From Pedobacter sp. B4-66 (GTDB lineage: Bacteria; Bacteroidota; Bacteroidia; Sphingobacteriales; Sphingobacteriaceae), in contig NZ_JAFVME010000004.1 of NCBI RefSeq assembly GCF_018492665.1, positions 62,001 through 126,000 on the forward strand: a stretch of 64,000 bases of DNA. Reading direction: 5' to 3'. The position numbers were made by a program, and so were the translations under genes. Below are positions 34,094 through 44,354 of the stretch, in pieces. Below the pieces are notes generated by a model. The model did no database searches, had not been told where the DNA came from, and was given only the letters and a program-made list of their open reading frames with translations. Position 1 is the stretch's first letter. Each line of letters starts with the position of its first letter.

Positions 34094-36469
34094 TTACTCA
34101 TACTTCAAGGCATCAATTGCATTTGCCTTTGCAACCTTAACTGTCTGAAAACTCACTGTTATTACCGCGATAAATACAGATAAAAATAAAGCAATTAAAA
34201 ATGGCCATGCAGTCATTCCAACTTTATAATCATATTTCTGAAGCCACTTTACCGCAATTACATAAGCAGCAGGAATGGCAATCATATTGGATAGAATAAC
34301 CAGCTTAATAAAATCCTTGTTCAAAAGCACAAGAATGCTTTTCAAATCAGCACCCAAAACTTTTCTTATACTAATTTCTTTACTTCTCTGCTCAGCCATA
34401 TACAAAGCAAGTCCAAGCAAACCTAAACAAGAAATAAAAATTGCAAAGCACCCGAACAAGTTAGAGAGCACACTTAATAAGCGCTCTGTTTTAAGTTTCT
34501 CTTCCATCCCTTGACTTACAAATTGTAAATCGGCAGGATACGATGGATTAAGCCGTTTACCAATATCGGCTATAGATTGCATTGACTTGCTAAGTGGTTG
34601 ATCAGGATTTAGTCGAAGTAATAATACCCTGCTCTGATTGATGTTCCAGTAAAACAGTGTTGGCTTTGCTTTTGTTGCCAGTCTTTCATTTGTATAATCC
34701 TTAACCACCCCAACTATCGTTAGTGGATGATTATCTCCCCAAATAATTGTGCTTCCTACAGGGGTTTTAAGCCCCATTGTTTTTACCATAGCTTCATTTA
34801 CGAGTATAGACGTTGAAGTATCTGCAACAAATTCAGGAGAGAAGTCTCTTCCCGAAATGAGACTCGTACCCACAGTTTTTACGAAATCATAACCAGTGCT
34901 CCTGTAATTAATAATAGTATTGTCGTTTTCAGCCTTACCGGGCCACTTAATCATACTCGTAATTGATCCACTCTTTGTAAAAGAACCGGCAAACTCGGTT
35001 GCAGAAACTATCGCTCCTGCAGCTTTTAATTCCGTTTTAAAGATTTCCAGTTTTTCGGGTTTAGTCCACTCACCTTCCAAATCCATTTGAACCAGATTAT
35101 TTTGGTCAAATCCAAGTGGACTATTTTTAATAAACTGGATTTGCGAATAAATAACAATTGCACAAACAATCATACAAATGGAAATGCTAAATTGTACAAC
35201 AACTAGTATTTTTCGGATGGGCAGTGATGATTTACCAACTCCCGTAAAACCTTTCAATACCTTTACAGGGGTAAAAGATGACAGGTAAAACGCAGGATAA
35301 CTACCAGCCAACACACCCGTAAATAGGATCAGCAAAGCAAGCGTAACCCAACTTTGATATGCGCCATAATTGATCTGAATAGAGATATCCAGCAAGTTAT
35401 TAAAATATGGCAACACCACCTCTAATAACACAAAAGCAATTAGAATTCCAATAAACGAAAGTACAAGAGATTCTAAAATAAACTGTCCAACCAGCGTTTT
35501 TCTTGATGCCCCTAAAGCTTTGCGCACCCCCACTTCTCTAGCCCGTTTTTCCGATCTGGCTGTGGACAAGTTCATGTAATTAATACAAGCGATCAGTAAA
35601 ACGCAGAAAGCAAGAAAAACAAACATCTTTATCTGATCAATTCTTCCTCCAACAGGTTTTCCGTTTTCAAATTGATCATATAAATGATACTTGCTGTAAG
35701 GAAAAAGAAAAGTCTCCAAGATACTTTCCTTATCATTTTTCTTAATCAACTGTCTTAACGAAGCACTTGTAGCTTCAAAGGCAGCCTTATCCTTTAACTT
35801 AAATATGGTAAAACAAGTAATGCTTCCCCAACCATTATCTTTCTCACCTGGATTTTCCTGTTCGAAGAATGACCATGGTTGAAGTGCTTCGAACTGGTGG
35901 GTCATATTTTTGGGGAGATCTTCCACAATTGCAGATACCTTAAGTACTTTTCGGTTATCCCATTTAACGCTATTTCCCACTGCATTTTCAGTTCCAAATA
36001 GCCTTTTGGCAGCTGAAGCAGTAAGCAAAACCGAATTAGGCTCCTTCAATGCCGTTTCAGCATCCCCCTGAATAAATTTATAGTCGAATATCTTTAAAAA
36101 TGCAGGATCAACATCCAACGTTTTAAGCTTAAAATTAGTGTTACTACTGCTAAACAGCTTCGTTGGATCAGTCATAGCAATCCGGCTTGCACTTTCAACC
36201 CCCGGCAAAGTTGCCAAAGCAGCCCCAGCAAGTTTATTCGGTGTTGCGTCTGTAGTTAAAAGCTCTCCATTGATTTTAAGAGTTAGTTTGGAAGCATAAA
36301 TACGATCGATATCTTTAAATTGTTTATCGTAGCTCCATTCATAATTCACATAAATCAGCAATAGTAAACAACAAGTCATACCAATGGCCAATCCTCCTAT
36401 ATTAATCAAAGAGAAACCCTTATTTTTCCAAAGGCTCCTTAAAGCGATTTTAAAGTTAATTAAAAACAT
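34094..36469 (-). CDS. FtsX/MacB-type ABC transporter permease
   Basis: A 791-residue permease of the large Bacteroidota family with two MacB_PCD periplasmic domains and two FtsX modules. The first membrane helix is at 20-42, followed by three at about 280-395 containing the conserved SEKRAREVGVRKALGASR. The second half repeats this, with EQRSKEISIRKVLGADL near 705. The ATPase partner is not adjacent. Such proteins couple cytosolic ATP hydrolysis to periplasmic conformational change, often in peptide or lipoprotein export. It is a single gene. Confidence 0.9.
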   Translation of the reverse strand: MFLINFKIALRSLWKNKGFSLINIGGLAIGMTCCLLLLIYVNYEWSYDKQFKDIDRIYASKLTLKINGELLTTDATPNKLAGAALATLPGVESASRIAMTDPTKLFSSSNTNFKLKTLDVDPAFLKIFDYKFIQGDAETALKEPNSVLLTASAAKRLFGTENAVGNSVKWDNRKVLKVSAIVEDLPKNMTHQFEALQPWSFFEQENPGEKDNGWGSITCFTIFKLKDKAAFEATSASLRQLIKKNDKESILETFLFPYSKYHLYDQFENGKPVGGRIDQIKMFVFLAFCVLLIACINYMNLSTARSEKRAREVGVRKALGASRKTLVGQFILESLVLSFIGILIAFVLLEVVLPYFNNLLDISIQINYGAYQSWVTLALLILFTGVLAGSYPAFYLSSFTPVKVLKGFTGVGKSSLPIRKILVVVQFSISICMIVCAIVIYSQIQFIKNSPLGFDQNNLVQMDLEGEWTKPEKLEIFKTELKAAGAIVSATEFAGSFTKSGSITSMIKWPGKAENDNTIINYRSTGYDFVKTVGTSLISGRDFSPEFVADTSTSILVNEAMVKTMGLKTPVGSTIIWGDNHPLTIVGVVKDYTNERLATKAKPTLFYWNINQSRVLLLRLNPDQPLSKSMQSIADIGKRLNPSYPADLQFVSQGMEEKLKTERLLSVLSNLFGCFAIFISCLGLLGLALYMAEQRSKEISIRKVLGADLKSILVLLNKDFIKLVILSNMIAIPAAYVIAVKWLQKYDYKVGMTAWPFLIALFLSVFIAVITVSFQTVKVAKANAIDALKYE

Positions 36470-36626
36470 ACACTGGGTTTTTCATCAGATATGCCAAATA
36501 TATGCCACTCTAACAAATACCCATATAAACTTAAATAGCAGTTATTTAATTACTACAGGAACAATTAAATGTTCATTATCGAACAGATCATGTTCACAAA
36601 TGTACAGTTAGCTTTTAAATAAGAAA

Positions 36627-36657
36627 AGCGGCTCAGGAAGTCAAAGCCCTCGCCGCT
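36627..36657 (-). terminator. Terminator of the GH92 gene
   Basis: On the minus strand AGCGGC pairs with GCCGCT around an inner AGG/CCT, followed by TTTTCTTATTT. It lies 58 bases after the GH92 stop codon. The remaining gap up to the permease start (36470-36626) is A+T-rich without other features. Confidence 0.65.
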
Positions 36658-36714
36658 AAACTAACTAAACTAACAAATTATGACGCTGTTATCTTTTTTA
36701 CAATGATCTAATTA

Positions 36715-38949
36715 TCATTTACTACCGTAATTATAATTAGGCTTACTTCCCATAGTGACTTTCAATGTACCACCTTTCATGATATCAGCATGCTGTAAAT
36801 AGCCTTTCTCATATTTTTTCCCATTCAACAAAATGCTTTGGATATAAATATTTTTATCGCTGTTGTTTACGGATTCAACAATAAACTTTTTACCCCCTTC
36901 TAAATTAATGGTCGCTTTGTCAAACAACGGGCTCCCTATGGCATAAGTTCCAGATGCAGGAAATACTGGATAAAAACCTAAAGATGAAAATACATACCAT
37001 GCCGACATCTGACCACAATCTTCATTTCCAACAATACCATCTGGACGATCATGATACATTTCTTTTAGAATGTACCGTACTTTTTCAGCTGTTTTCCACT
37101 GCTGTCCACCATAGTTGTACAAGTAGGGGATATGATGTCCCGGCTCATTCCCATGAGCATACTGTCCTATCAGACCTGTCATATCTTCCAACCCTCCCTC
37201 ATCCTGAAATGGAATTGTAAAAAACTCATCAAGACGCTTACTAAACGCTTCCTTTCCACCCAGTAAACCAACTAATCCATCCACATCCTGTGGCACAAGC
37301 CAATTGTATTGCCAGGCGTTCCCTTCTGAGTAAAGCACATTTTTACTTTTAAACGGATCAAAACCAGGGGTCCAATTACCATCTGACAGTTTCCCTTTAA
37401 AGAACTTATCCGCAGGATCGAAGTAAAGCTTATAGTTCTCAGCGCGTTTTTTGAAATTGTTATATTCAGTAGCCTTACCCATCTTTTTTGCCATTAAGGC
37501 GATGCTTCCATCTCCTACAGCATATTCCATTCCTTTTGCTGTCGAGATTTCCTCTTTATCACTAGGAATTATCTGAAAGTCCTTAGCGTACTCCAGGCCA
37601 AGCAAGTTAACTTCAGAACTCTTTTTTAAAGCATCAAAGGCCCTTTCACCATCAAATTTTATCCCTTTAATATACGCTTCTGCAACAATCTGTCTGCTGG
37701 CCATACCAACCATTGTGCCTGTTTCATTTCCCATAAGGTGCCAAATCGGTAAATGTCCTTGCTGATCATAAATAGCCAGCATTGAGTTTATCATATCAGC
37801 CGCACGTTTAGGCTGTGTAAGTACGTAAAGTGGATGAGCCGCCCGATAAGTGTCCCAAGTAGAAAAGACACTATAATTGGCAAACTGAGCATTTTTATAT
37901 ATCTTTTTGTCAGTCCCTCTATAATCTCCGTTATGATCATTAAACAATGACGGGTTAATCATAGTATGATACATCGCTGTATAAAAAATCTTCTTGTCTG
38001 CTATATTTTTAGACACAACTGTTAGCTTGGATAATTCCTTGTTCCATTTGTCATCCGCCTGTTTTACCACCTGAGCAAAGTTCCAATTAGGAATTTCTGC
38101 TGTTATATTATCGAGTGCATTCTCTGAACTTACCGGTGATATTCCAACTTTAAGCTCTAGAAGTGTAGGTGCCTTTTCAAAATTAAAGAGTCCTTTAATG
38201 GCTTTATCTGTAGCGGTTGTTCCTTCCAATAATGTATTGTTATTATACAATGCGAAGTTCTTTATAGCTACCGATGATTTTATAGCAAAATAAATCCATT
38301 GATCTTTAGCCCATCCTGAAGACTTGCGGTATCCCTTGAACGTAAAATCATCTATTTGCTCAATATGAGTTTCCGTAGATTGATCATTGATCCCTTCCTT
38401 TAAATCAATGATAACATGTGCTTCTTTTCCCATCGGAAAATGATAGCGATGATATCCTACCCTTTCGGAAGCAGTTAATTCTACATTTACCCCATTGGCA
38501 AGCTTTACCGAATAAAACCCCGGCTTTACACGCTCATTCTTATGCGAAAAGAGGGAGGCATAACCGCTACCCGGAACATTTTCCTGTCCCTTATCTATTT
38601 TAATGCTTCCTGTATAGGGCATGATGGCTATGTCGGAAAGATCGCCTATTCCGGTGCCGCTTAAATGTGTTTGAGCAAAACCCCTGATCACACTATCCTG
38701 ATAGTTATACCCGGAACACCAATCCCAACCTTTATAAAAATTATCAGGCCCGACCTGCACACCTCCAAAAGGGACACTGGCGCCAATAAAAACATGACCG
38801 TGTGAGCCTGAACCAATAAATGGATCAACAAAATCGGTTAGCTTTTGACTGTTTTTAATTTGTGAAGTGGCTGCATAGGTTATTCCAAAAAGGATAAGGG
38901 CAATACAAATACTAAGTTTCGTTCTCGTTTTGCAATAAAAAAGATTCAT
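36715..38949 (-). CDS. Glycoside hydrolase family 92 alpha-mannosidase
   Basis: A 744-residue exported GH92 exo-alpha-mannosidase, a calcium-dependent enzyme family acting on alpha-1,2/1,3/1,4-mannosides. The N-terminus has a hydrophobic signal (about 10-30). Family motifs are VDPFIGSGSHGHVF, GGVQVGPDN, WDTYRAAHPLY, GLEDMTGLIGQYAHGNEPGHH and GNEDCGQMSAWYVFSSLGFYP, the latter two with the catalytic Glu and Asp residues. The start at 38949 is preferred over the upstream one at 39000, which adds 17 polar residues before the signal. No SusCD pair is adjacent. Confidence 0.93.
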   Translation of the reverse strand: MNLFYCKTRTKLSICIALILFGITYAATSQIKNSQKLTDFVDPFIGSGSHGHVFIGASVPFGGVQVGPDNFYKGWDWCSGYNYQDSVIRGFAQTHLSGTGIGDLSDIAIMPYTGSIKIDKGQENVPGSGYASLFSHKNERVKPGFYSVKLANGVNVELTASERVGYHRYHFPMGKEAHVIIDLKEGINDQSTETHIEQIDDFTFKGYRKSSGWAKDQWIYFAIKSSVAIKNFALYNNNTLLEGTTATDKAIKGLFNFEKAPTLLELKVGISPVSSENALDNITAEIPNWNFAQVVKQADDKWNKELSKLTVVSKNIADKKIFYTAMYHTMINPSLFNDHNGDYRGTDKKIYKNAQFANYSVFSTWDTYRAAHPLYVLTQPKRAADMINSMLAIYDQQGHLPIWHLMGNETGTMVGMASRQIVAEAYIKGIKFDGERAFDALKKSSEVNLLGLEYAKDFQIIPSDKEEISTAKGMEYAVGDGSIALMAKKMGKATEYNNFKKRAENYKLYFDPADKFFKGKLSDGNWTPGFDPFKSKNVLYSEGNAWQYNWLVPQDVDGLVGLLGGKEAFSKRLDEFFTIPFQDEGGLEDMTGLIGQYAHGNEPGHHIPYLYNYGGQQWKTAEKVRYILKEMYHDRPDGIVGNEDCGQMSAWYVFSSLGFYPVFPASGTYAIGSPLFDKATINLEGGKKFIVESVNNSDKNIYIQSILLNGKKYEKGYLQHADIMKGGTLKVTMGSKPNYNYGSK

Positions 38950-39082
38950 GAATTCTAATTGATGGTTTACTAATGGATTTACATTCGGCGTACTCCACAA
39001 ATAAAGCAGACAGGATTAATTACATCATAATAAATCCTTAATTGCAATAGAATTATGAAAAAAACTAAGTTTTTTTTTAAAG

Positions 39083-39631
39083 CTATTCGGGTAATGTTAA
39101 TGAAAATGTAACCATATTAACCACATCATCTCCATGTGAATTCTGGTAAAGTTTGCTGTCTCTTTTAAATCCGGCCATTTTTAAAACTTTAATTGAACTG
39201 GCATTATTCAATGAAGGGAAAGCCGTTATGGTACTTACTTTCATTTCTTCAAATCCATACTTTATAACAGCAGCTATGGCCTCTCTCATAATTCCTTTCC
39301 CCTGGTACTCGGGAAGTAGCTCATAACCAATTTCTGCAACCGCATTCTCTATATCAAAATTCCAGAGGCAGATGGCTCCGATTAAAGAAGGATTGTCTGG
39401 CAAAGAAATTGCCCAGTATACACAGGCATTTTCTTCCATAAGTTTTCCAATTTTATAAATATGAACCATGGCATCTTCTATACCAGTAGAAGGAATTTTT
39501 CCAGTCATGGCCGCAATTTTAGGATCAGATCGCAACGTATGAATCTGCAAAGCATCTTGTGCAGTTAATTCTCTAAGTAAGAGGTGGGATGTTGTTATTA
39601 AAGGGAAAATTGAAAAATCAAGGTGTTTCAT
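39083..39631 (-). CDS. GNAT-family N-acetyltransferase (RimJ/RimL-like)
   Basis: A 182-residue acetyltransferase. The acetyl-CoA binding loop is ELLPEYQGKGIMREA (Q/RxxGxG/A type), preceded by IGAICLWNFDIENAVAEIGY and followed by NNASSIKVLKMAGFKRDS. This is the RimJ/RimL subgroup, which acetylates protein N-termini, amino acids or antibiotics. It is a single cytosolic gene. The target is unknown. Confidence 0.88.
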   Translation of the reverse strand: MKHLDFSIFPLITTSHLLLRELTAQDALQIHTLRSDPKIAAMTGKIPSTGIEDAMVHIYKIGKLMEENACVYWAISLPDNPSLIGAICLWNFDIENAVAEIGYELLPEYQGKGIMREAIAAVIKYGFEEMKVSTITAFPSLNNASSIKVLKMAGFKRDSKLYQNSHGDDVVNMVTFSLTLPE

Positions 39632-39847
39632 GGATAGGTAGGGATGTAGATTATTTTAATAACAGCGAAAATGCAATTTTATTTTCTTTGAATGATAATT
39701 AAAAAGGGCCTTTCGAAATACCTAATTGATACCTCGCCCCGTGTTAGAGCACCGATACATTGCCTTTACTTAGGCAAACCAACACTTTTACCAAACATAG
39801 GTACGCTAAAGCTTTAAACAACACTTCAATTTCTCATTCTAATAACT

Positions 39848-39855
39848 TAACTTTG
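39848..39855 (+). promoter_or_regulatory. -7 element of the ileS operon
   Basis: TAACTTTG matches TAnnTTTG, 29 bases before the ATG at 39885. The -33 box is weak. Upstream a small hairpin TTGCCT-ttactt-AGGCAA (39760-39777) is seen; nothing resembling a T-box leader was found, and no gene lies in 39632-39884. Confidence 0.5.
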
Positions 39856-39884
39856 CATCCTTAATTTTTGGAGATACTTGATTG

Positions 39885-42800
39885 ATGTATAGGGAATTTA
39901 AACAGTTAGAACTAGCTAAAATAGGAAAAGAGATACTTGATTTTTGGAAAGCGGAGAACATATTTGAAAAAAGCATTTCTACCCGCTCAAAATCAAACCC
40001 ATTTACTTTTTATGAAGGGCCACCTTCTGCAAATGGAATGCCTGGTATTCACCATGTAATGGCGCGTGCTATTAAAGATATTTTCTGCCGTTATAAAACT
40101 ATTAAAGGATTCCAGGTAAAAAGAAAAGCAGGATGGGATACTCACGGACTTCCTGTAGAGCTAGGAACTGAAAAGGAACTTGGTATCACCAAAGAAGACA
40201 TAGGTAAAACCATTTCAATTGAAGAGTACAACGAAGCCTGTAAAAGGACCGTAATGCGCTATACCGATGTATGGAACGACTTGACTGAAAAAATGGGCTA
40301 TTGGGTAGATATGGATGACCCATACATTACCTATAAGTCGAAATATATGGAGTCAGTATGGTGGCTTTTAAAACAGATTTACGATAAGGGCTTACTTTAT
40401 AAAGGTTACACCATTCAACCTTATTCTCCAAAAGCGGGAACAGGATTAAGCTCACACGAAGTAAATCAACCGGGAGCGTACCGTGATGTAACCGACACTA
40501 CTATTGTTGCTCAATTTAAATCACTACCAGAAACATTACCTGCGTTCCTGAATGGTTTTGGAGATATCCATTTCATGGCATGGACAACAACTCCCTGGAC
40601 TCTACCATCAAACACAGCTTTAACGGTTGGCCCGAAAATAGACTATGTGCTTGTAAAGACTTTTAACCAATACACTTACCTTCCAGTAAATGTAATTTTA
40701 GCTAAAAACCTGGTTGGAAAACAATTTAACAAAATCTATTTTGAAAGCACAGATGCTGAAGATTTCAACAATTTCAAAGAAGGTGACAAAAAGATTCCTT
40801 ACCAGATTTTAACAGAATGCAAAGGTGCTGATTTGGTAGGCGTTAAATACGAACAGCTATTACCTTATACCTTACCGTACCAAAATCCTCAAAACGCTTT
40901 CCGCGTGATTTCAGGAGACTTCGTTACAACTGAAGATGGAACTGGTATTGTACACACTGCGCCAACCTTTGGTGCAGATGATGCTAAAGTAGCTAAAGAA
41001 GCTACACCTGAGGTTCCTCCTATGTTGGTTCTGGATGAGAATGGCTCTCCTGTTCCGTTGGTAGACTTACAAGGAAGATTTACTTCTCACCTAGGCGATT
41101 TGGCTGGTAAGTATGTAAAAAACGAATATTACAATGAAGGCGAAGCTCCGGAAAAATCTGTTGATGTAGAGATTGCTATCCACCTGAAAGAAGAGAATAA
41201 AGCTTTTAAAGTAGAGAAATATGTTCACAGTTACCCACACAGCTGGAGAACTGATGAGCCTCTTTTATATTACCCGTTAGATTCCTGGTTTATCAAAGTA
41301 ACTGACATCAAAGACAGGATGTTTGACTTGAACGAAACCATTAACTGGAAGCCAAAATCTACAGGCGAGGGACGTTTTGGAAACTGGCTGAAAAATGCAA
41401 ATGACTGGAACTTGTCGCGCTCAAGATATTGGGGAATTCCATTGCCAATCTGGAGAACGGAAGATAAGAAAGAAGAAATATTAATTGGTTCCGTTGAAGA
41501 ACTTTATAATGCTATAGAAAAATCTATAGAAGTCGGCTTCATGACTGAAAATCCTTTTAAAGGATTTGAAGTAGGTAATATGTCGGAAGCTAACTATGAT
41601 TTAATAGACCTGCATAAAAATGTTGTGGATGAGATCGTATTGGTTTCACCATCAGGAAAATCGATGACTCGTGAAAGTGACTTGATTGATGTATGGTTTG
41701 ACTCTGGCGCAATGCCTTATGCACAATGGCACTATCCTTTTGAAAATAAGGATAAGATTGATGAGCAAAAGGATTTCCCTGCTGATTTTATAGCTGAAGG
41801 TGTTGACCAAACCCGTGGATGGTTCTATACTTTACATGCCATCAGCTCACTGGTATTTGACAAAGTTGCGTATAAAAACGTAGTTTCAAATGGACTAGTG
41901 CTAGACAAAAACGGACAGAAAATGTCGAAACGTTTAGGTAATGCGGCTGATCCGTTTAAAACATTAGAAGAATACGGACCAGATGCTACGCGTTGGTATA
42001 TGATATCTAATGCAAACCCATGGGACAACTTAAAGTTCGACATTGAAGGAATTGCAGAAGTACGCCGTAAATTCTTTGGAACACTTTACAACACTTATGC
42101 TTTCTTTGCACTATACGCAAACATCGACAAGTTTGAAATAGACCAAAATAATCTGACCCCAGTTGCTGAGCGCAGTGAGCTTGACAGATGGATCTTATCC
42201 CTATTACAAACATTAATTGCCGAAGTTGATGAAAGCTATGCTGCTTATGAACCTACTAAAGCTGCAAGAGCAATTCAATCATTTGTAGACGAGCACTTAA
42301 GTAACTGGTATATCCGCTTATCTCGCCGCCGCTTCTGGAAAGGAGAAATGACTGCGGATAAAAAAGCTGCTTATGAAACTTTGTATGCTTGCTTAACAAG
42401 TATTTCTCAACTAATGTCGCCTATTGCTCCTTTCTTTGCTGATTGGTTATTTCAGAATTTAACTGCAGGTGATGCTACGAATGAAGTTGAATCTGTACAC
42501 CTTGCTCTACTTAAGGAAGCTGACCAAAGTTTGATTGATACAGAGCTTAATGAACGTATGCGCTTAGCACAAGACATATCATCAATGGTATTGTCGTTGC
42601 GTAAAAAAACAAGCATTAATGTTCGTCAGCCCTTGGCTAAAATATTGATCCCGGTACTGGATAGTAAATTTGCAGAAAGAGTTGAATTAGTTAAAGAATT
42701 AATCTTGTCGGAAACAAATATTAAGGATATTGAGTATATTACCGACACTGCTGGTTTCATTACCAAAAAGATCAAACCTAACTTTAAAGCGTTGGGCCCT

Positions 42801-43277
42801 AAAGTTGGTAAAGACATGAAAATGGTTGCTGAAGTAGTAAACAACATGACGCAGGAACAATTGAACCAGTTTGAAAATGACGGCAAATTTGAAATTACTG
42901 GCACTAATTATGTGATCGAGTTGAGCGATGTAGAGATCATGGCTGAAGATATACCAGGATGGCAAGTAACAAACATGGGTAACTTAACTGTGGCTCTTGA
43001 CGTTACCATAACTGATGAACTGAAACAGGAAGGATTATCTCGTGAACTAATTAACAGAATACAGAATTTAAGGAAAGAACTTAATTTCGAAGTTACAGAC
43101 AGAATTACTGTGACTTTACAAAACCATAATTTAGTAGCTACAGCGGTAGCTCAAAATAAAATATACATTTGCTCGGAAATTTTAGCAGATGACCTTAAAT
43201 TAACAGAAAGTTTAGATAATGGAAACAAAATAGTAATCGATGATGTTGAATTACAAATTTCGATTGCCAAACAATAA
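39885..43277 (+). CDS. ileS: Isoleucine--tRNA ligase
   Basis: A 1130-residue class I aminoacyl-tRNA synthetase that charges tRNA-Ile in the cytoplasm. The HIGH-type signature is GPPSANGMPGIHHVMAR (about residues 44-60), and the KMSKRLGNAADP signature is near 675. The editing domain (CP1) contains AWTTTPWTLPSNTAL. Its length is that of the longer eukaryote-like IleS found in many Bacteroidota, which in some species goes with mupirocin resistance. The ATG at 39885 is taken as start; the preceding TTG adds one residue. It heads an operon with a dksA-like gene and lspA. Confidence 0.97.
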   Translation: MYREFKQLELAKIGKEILDFWKAENIFEKSISTRSKSNPFTFYEGPPSANGMPGIHHVMARAIKDIFCRYKTIKGFQVKRKAGWDTHGLPVELGTEKELGITKEDIGKTISIEEYNEACKRTVMRYTDVWNDLTEKMGYWVDMDDPYITYKSKYMESVWWLLKQIYDKGLLYKGYTIQPYSPKAGTGLSSHEVNQPGAYRDVTDTTIVAQFKSLPETLPAFLNGFGDIHFMAWTTTPWTLPSNTALTVGPKIDYVLVKTFNQYTYLPVNVILAKNLVGKQFNKIYFESTDAEDFNNFKEGDKKIPYQILTECKGADLVGVKYEQLLPYTLPYQNPQNAFRVISGDFVTTEDGTGIVHTAPTFGADDAKVAKEATPEVPPMLVLDENGSPVPLVDLQGRFTSHLGDLAGKYVKNEYYNEGEAPEKSVDVEIAIHLKEENKAFKVEKYVHSYPHSWRTDEPLLYYPLDSWFIKVTDIKDRMFDLNETINWKPKSTGEGRFGNWLKNANDWNLSRSRYWGIPLPIWRTEDKKEEILIGSVEELYNAIEKSIEVGFMTENPFKGFEVGNMSEANYDLIDLHKNVVDEIVLVSPSGKSMTRESDLIDVWFDSGAMPYAQWHYPFENKDKIDEQKDFPADFIAEGVDQTRGWFYTLHAISSLVFDKVAYKNVVSNGLVLDKNGQKMSKRLGNAADPFKTLEEYGPDATRWYMISNANPWDNLKFDIEGIAEVRRKFFGTLYNTYAFFALYANIDKFEIDQNNLTPVAERSELDRWILSLLQTLIAEVDESYAAYEPTKAARAIQSFVDEHLSNWYIRLSRRRFWKGEMTADKKAAYETLYACLTSISQLMSPIAPFFADWLFQNLTAGDATNEVESVHLALLKEADQSLIDTELNERMRLAQDISSMVLSLRKKTSINVRQPLAKILIPVLDSKFAERVELVKELILSETNIKDIEYITDTAGFITKKIKPNFKALGPKVGKDMKMVAEVVNNMTQEQLNQFENDGKFEITGTNYVIELSDVEIMAEDIPGWQVTNMGNLTVALDVTITDELKQEGLSRELINRIQNLRKELNFEVTDRITVTLQNHNLVATAVAQNKIYICSEILADDLKLTESLDNGNKIVIDDVELQISIAKQ

Positions 43278-43282
43278 TTATT

Positions 43283-43666
43283 ATGGAAAAAGCTACAAAA
43301 ACAAGGTACTCTGACAGTGAACTTCAAGAATTTAAAGAATTGATTCAGGAAAAACTACGTATGGCCAGAGAAGAGTTTCTTGACTTAACAAACTCTCTAA
43401 GCAGTCCTAATTCTAACGGAACAGAAGATACTTCTGGTACTTACAAAACGCTTGAAGATGGCTCTGCAACTCTTGAAAAAGAACAATTAAACCAACTGGC
43501 TGCACGTCAGAAAAAATTCATCGAGAATTTAGAGGCTGCATTGGTGCGTATTGAAAACAAAACCTATGGTATTTGCAGAGAAACGGGTAAACTAATTCAA
43601 AAAGAACGTTTACGTGCTGTACCTCACGCAACTTTAAGTATGGAAGCTAAACTGAAGCAGTCGTAA
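43283..43666 (+). CDS. TraR/DksA-family regulator with reduced zinc finger
   Basis: A 127-residue DksA-like protein: coiled-coil helices from about residue 10 to 100, and a C-terminal finger region YGICRETGKLIQKERLRAVP. Only one Cys of the usual four-Cys zinc finger is present, so zinc binding in the classical way is unlikely. The acidic tip motif of DksA is not obvious. It is typical for the Bacteroidota version placed between ileS and lspA. It probably binds the secondary channel of RNA polymerase. It starts 5 bases after ileS and its stop overlaps the lspA start. Confidence 0.87.
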   Translation: MEKATKTRYSDSELQEFKELIQEKLRMAREEFLDLTNSLSSPNSNGTEDTSGTYKTLEDGSATLEKEQLNQLAARQKKFIENLEAALVRIENKTYGICRETGKLIQKERLRAVPHATLSMEAKLKQS

Positions 43667-44268
43667 TGAAAGGCTATACAAAACCTTTAATAATAATTTT
43701 CCTGGTTTTAATTGCTGATCAGGTTTTAAAAACCTGGATTAAGACCAATATGTTTATGGGTCAGGAATTTAAGATCATAGGCAATTGGTTTATTATCCAT
43801 TTCACGGAAAACAACGGAATGGCCTTTGGCCTTGAATTCGGTGGTGAGTTTGGCAAACTAGCCTTATCTCTATTCAGAATAGCTGCTGTTGCCGGAATTG
43901 GTTATGGATTGCATTACCTGATACAGAAAAAATATCATCGTGGTCTGATCCTAAATGTGGCACTTATATTTGCCGGTGCATTAGGTAACATTATAGACTC
44001 TGTACTATATGGTAAAATATATGGATATGCAGGATGGTTCCATGGTAGAGTGGTGGACATGTTCTACTTCCCTATCTGGGAAGGTCATTTTCCTACATGG
44101 TTTCCAATATGGGGTGGAGAAGATTTTATCTTCTTTAGACCTGTATTCAATATTGCAGACGCGGCCATATCTGTTGGTGTAATTATTATACTTGTGTTCC
44201 AAAAAACTTACTTTAAGGAAGAATTTAAAGAAGAAATTGGACCTAATAATGAGATAGTTGAAGAATAA
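43666..44268 (+). CDS. lspA: Lipoprotein signal peptidase (signal peptidase II)
   Basis: A 200-residue inner-membrane aspartyl protease that cleaves the signal peptide of prolipoproteins. Four hydrophobic segments are seen (about 5-22, 60-85, 95-115 and 160-185). Catalytic Asp residues are in GALGNIIDSVLYG and FNIADAAISVG; NNGMAFG is the other conserved box. It has a loop of about 30 residues between the catalytic parts that is longer than in E. coli, common in this phylum. The ATG overlaps the stop of the dksA-like gene (taATG), giving translational coupling. Confidence 0.95.
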   Translation: MKGYTKPLIIIFLVLIADQVLKTWIKTNMFMGQEFKIIGNWFIIHFTENNGMAFGLEFGGEFGKLALSLFRIAAVAGIGYGLHYLIQKKYHRGLILNVALIFAGALGNIIDSVLYGKIYGYAGWFHGRVVDMFYFPIWEGHFPTWFPIWGGEDFIFFRPVFNIADAAISVGVIIILVFQKTYFKEEFKEEIGPNNEIVEE

Positions 44269-44354
44269 TTTTATGTTTTACGCTAATAATTTGTGGAATT
44301 GGTATGGTAATTTCATCTAACTATTAAATACACAAAAGAAAAACATTTATCATT

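Noticed and set aside
36954..37220. Plus-strand frames over the GH92 gene
   Set aside because: They are antisense to conserved GH92 motifs and have composition of shadow frames.
39720..39880. T-box leader before ileS
   Set aside because: No specifier loop, T-box sequence or terminator/antiterminator pair is seen; only a small hairpin and a promoter are present.
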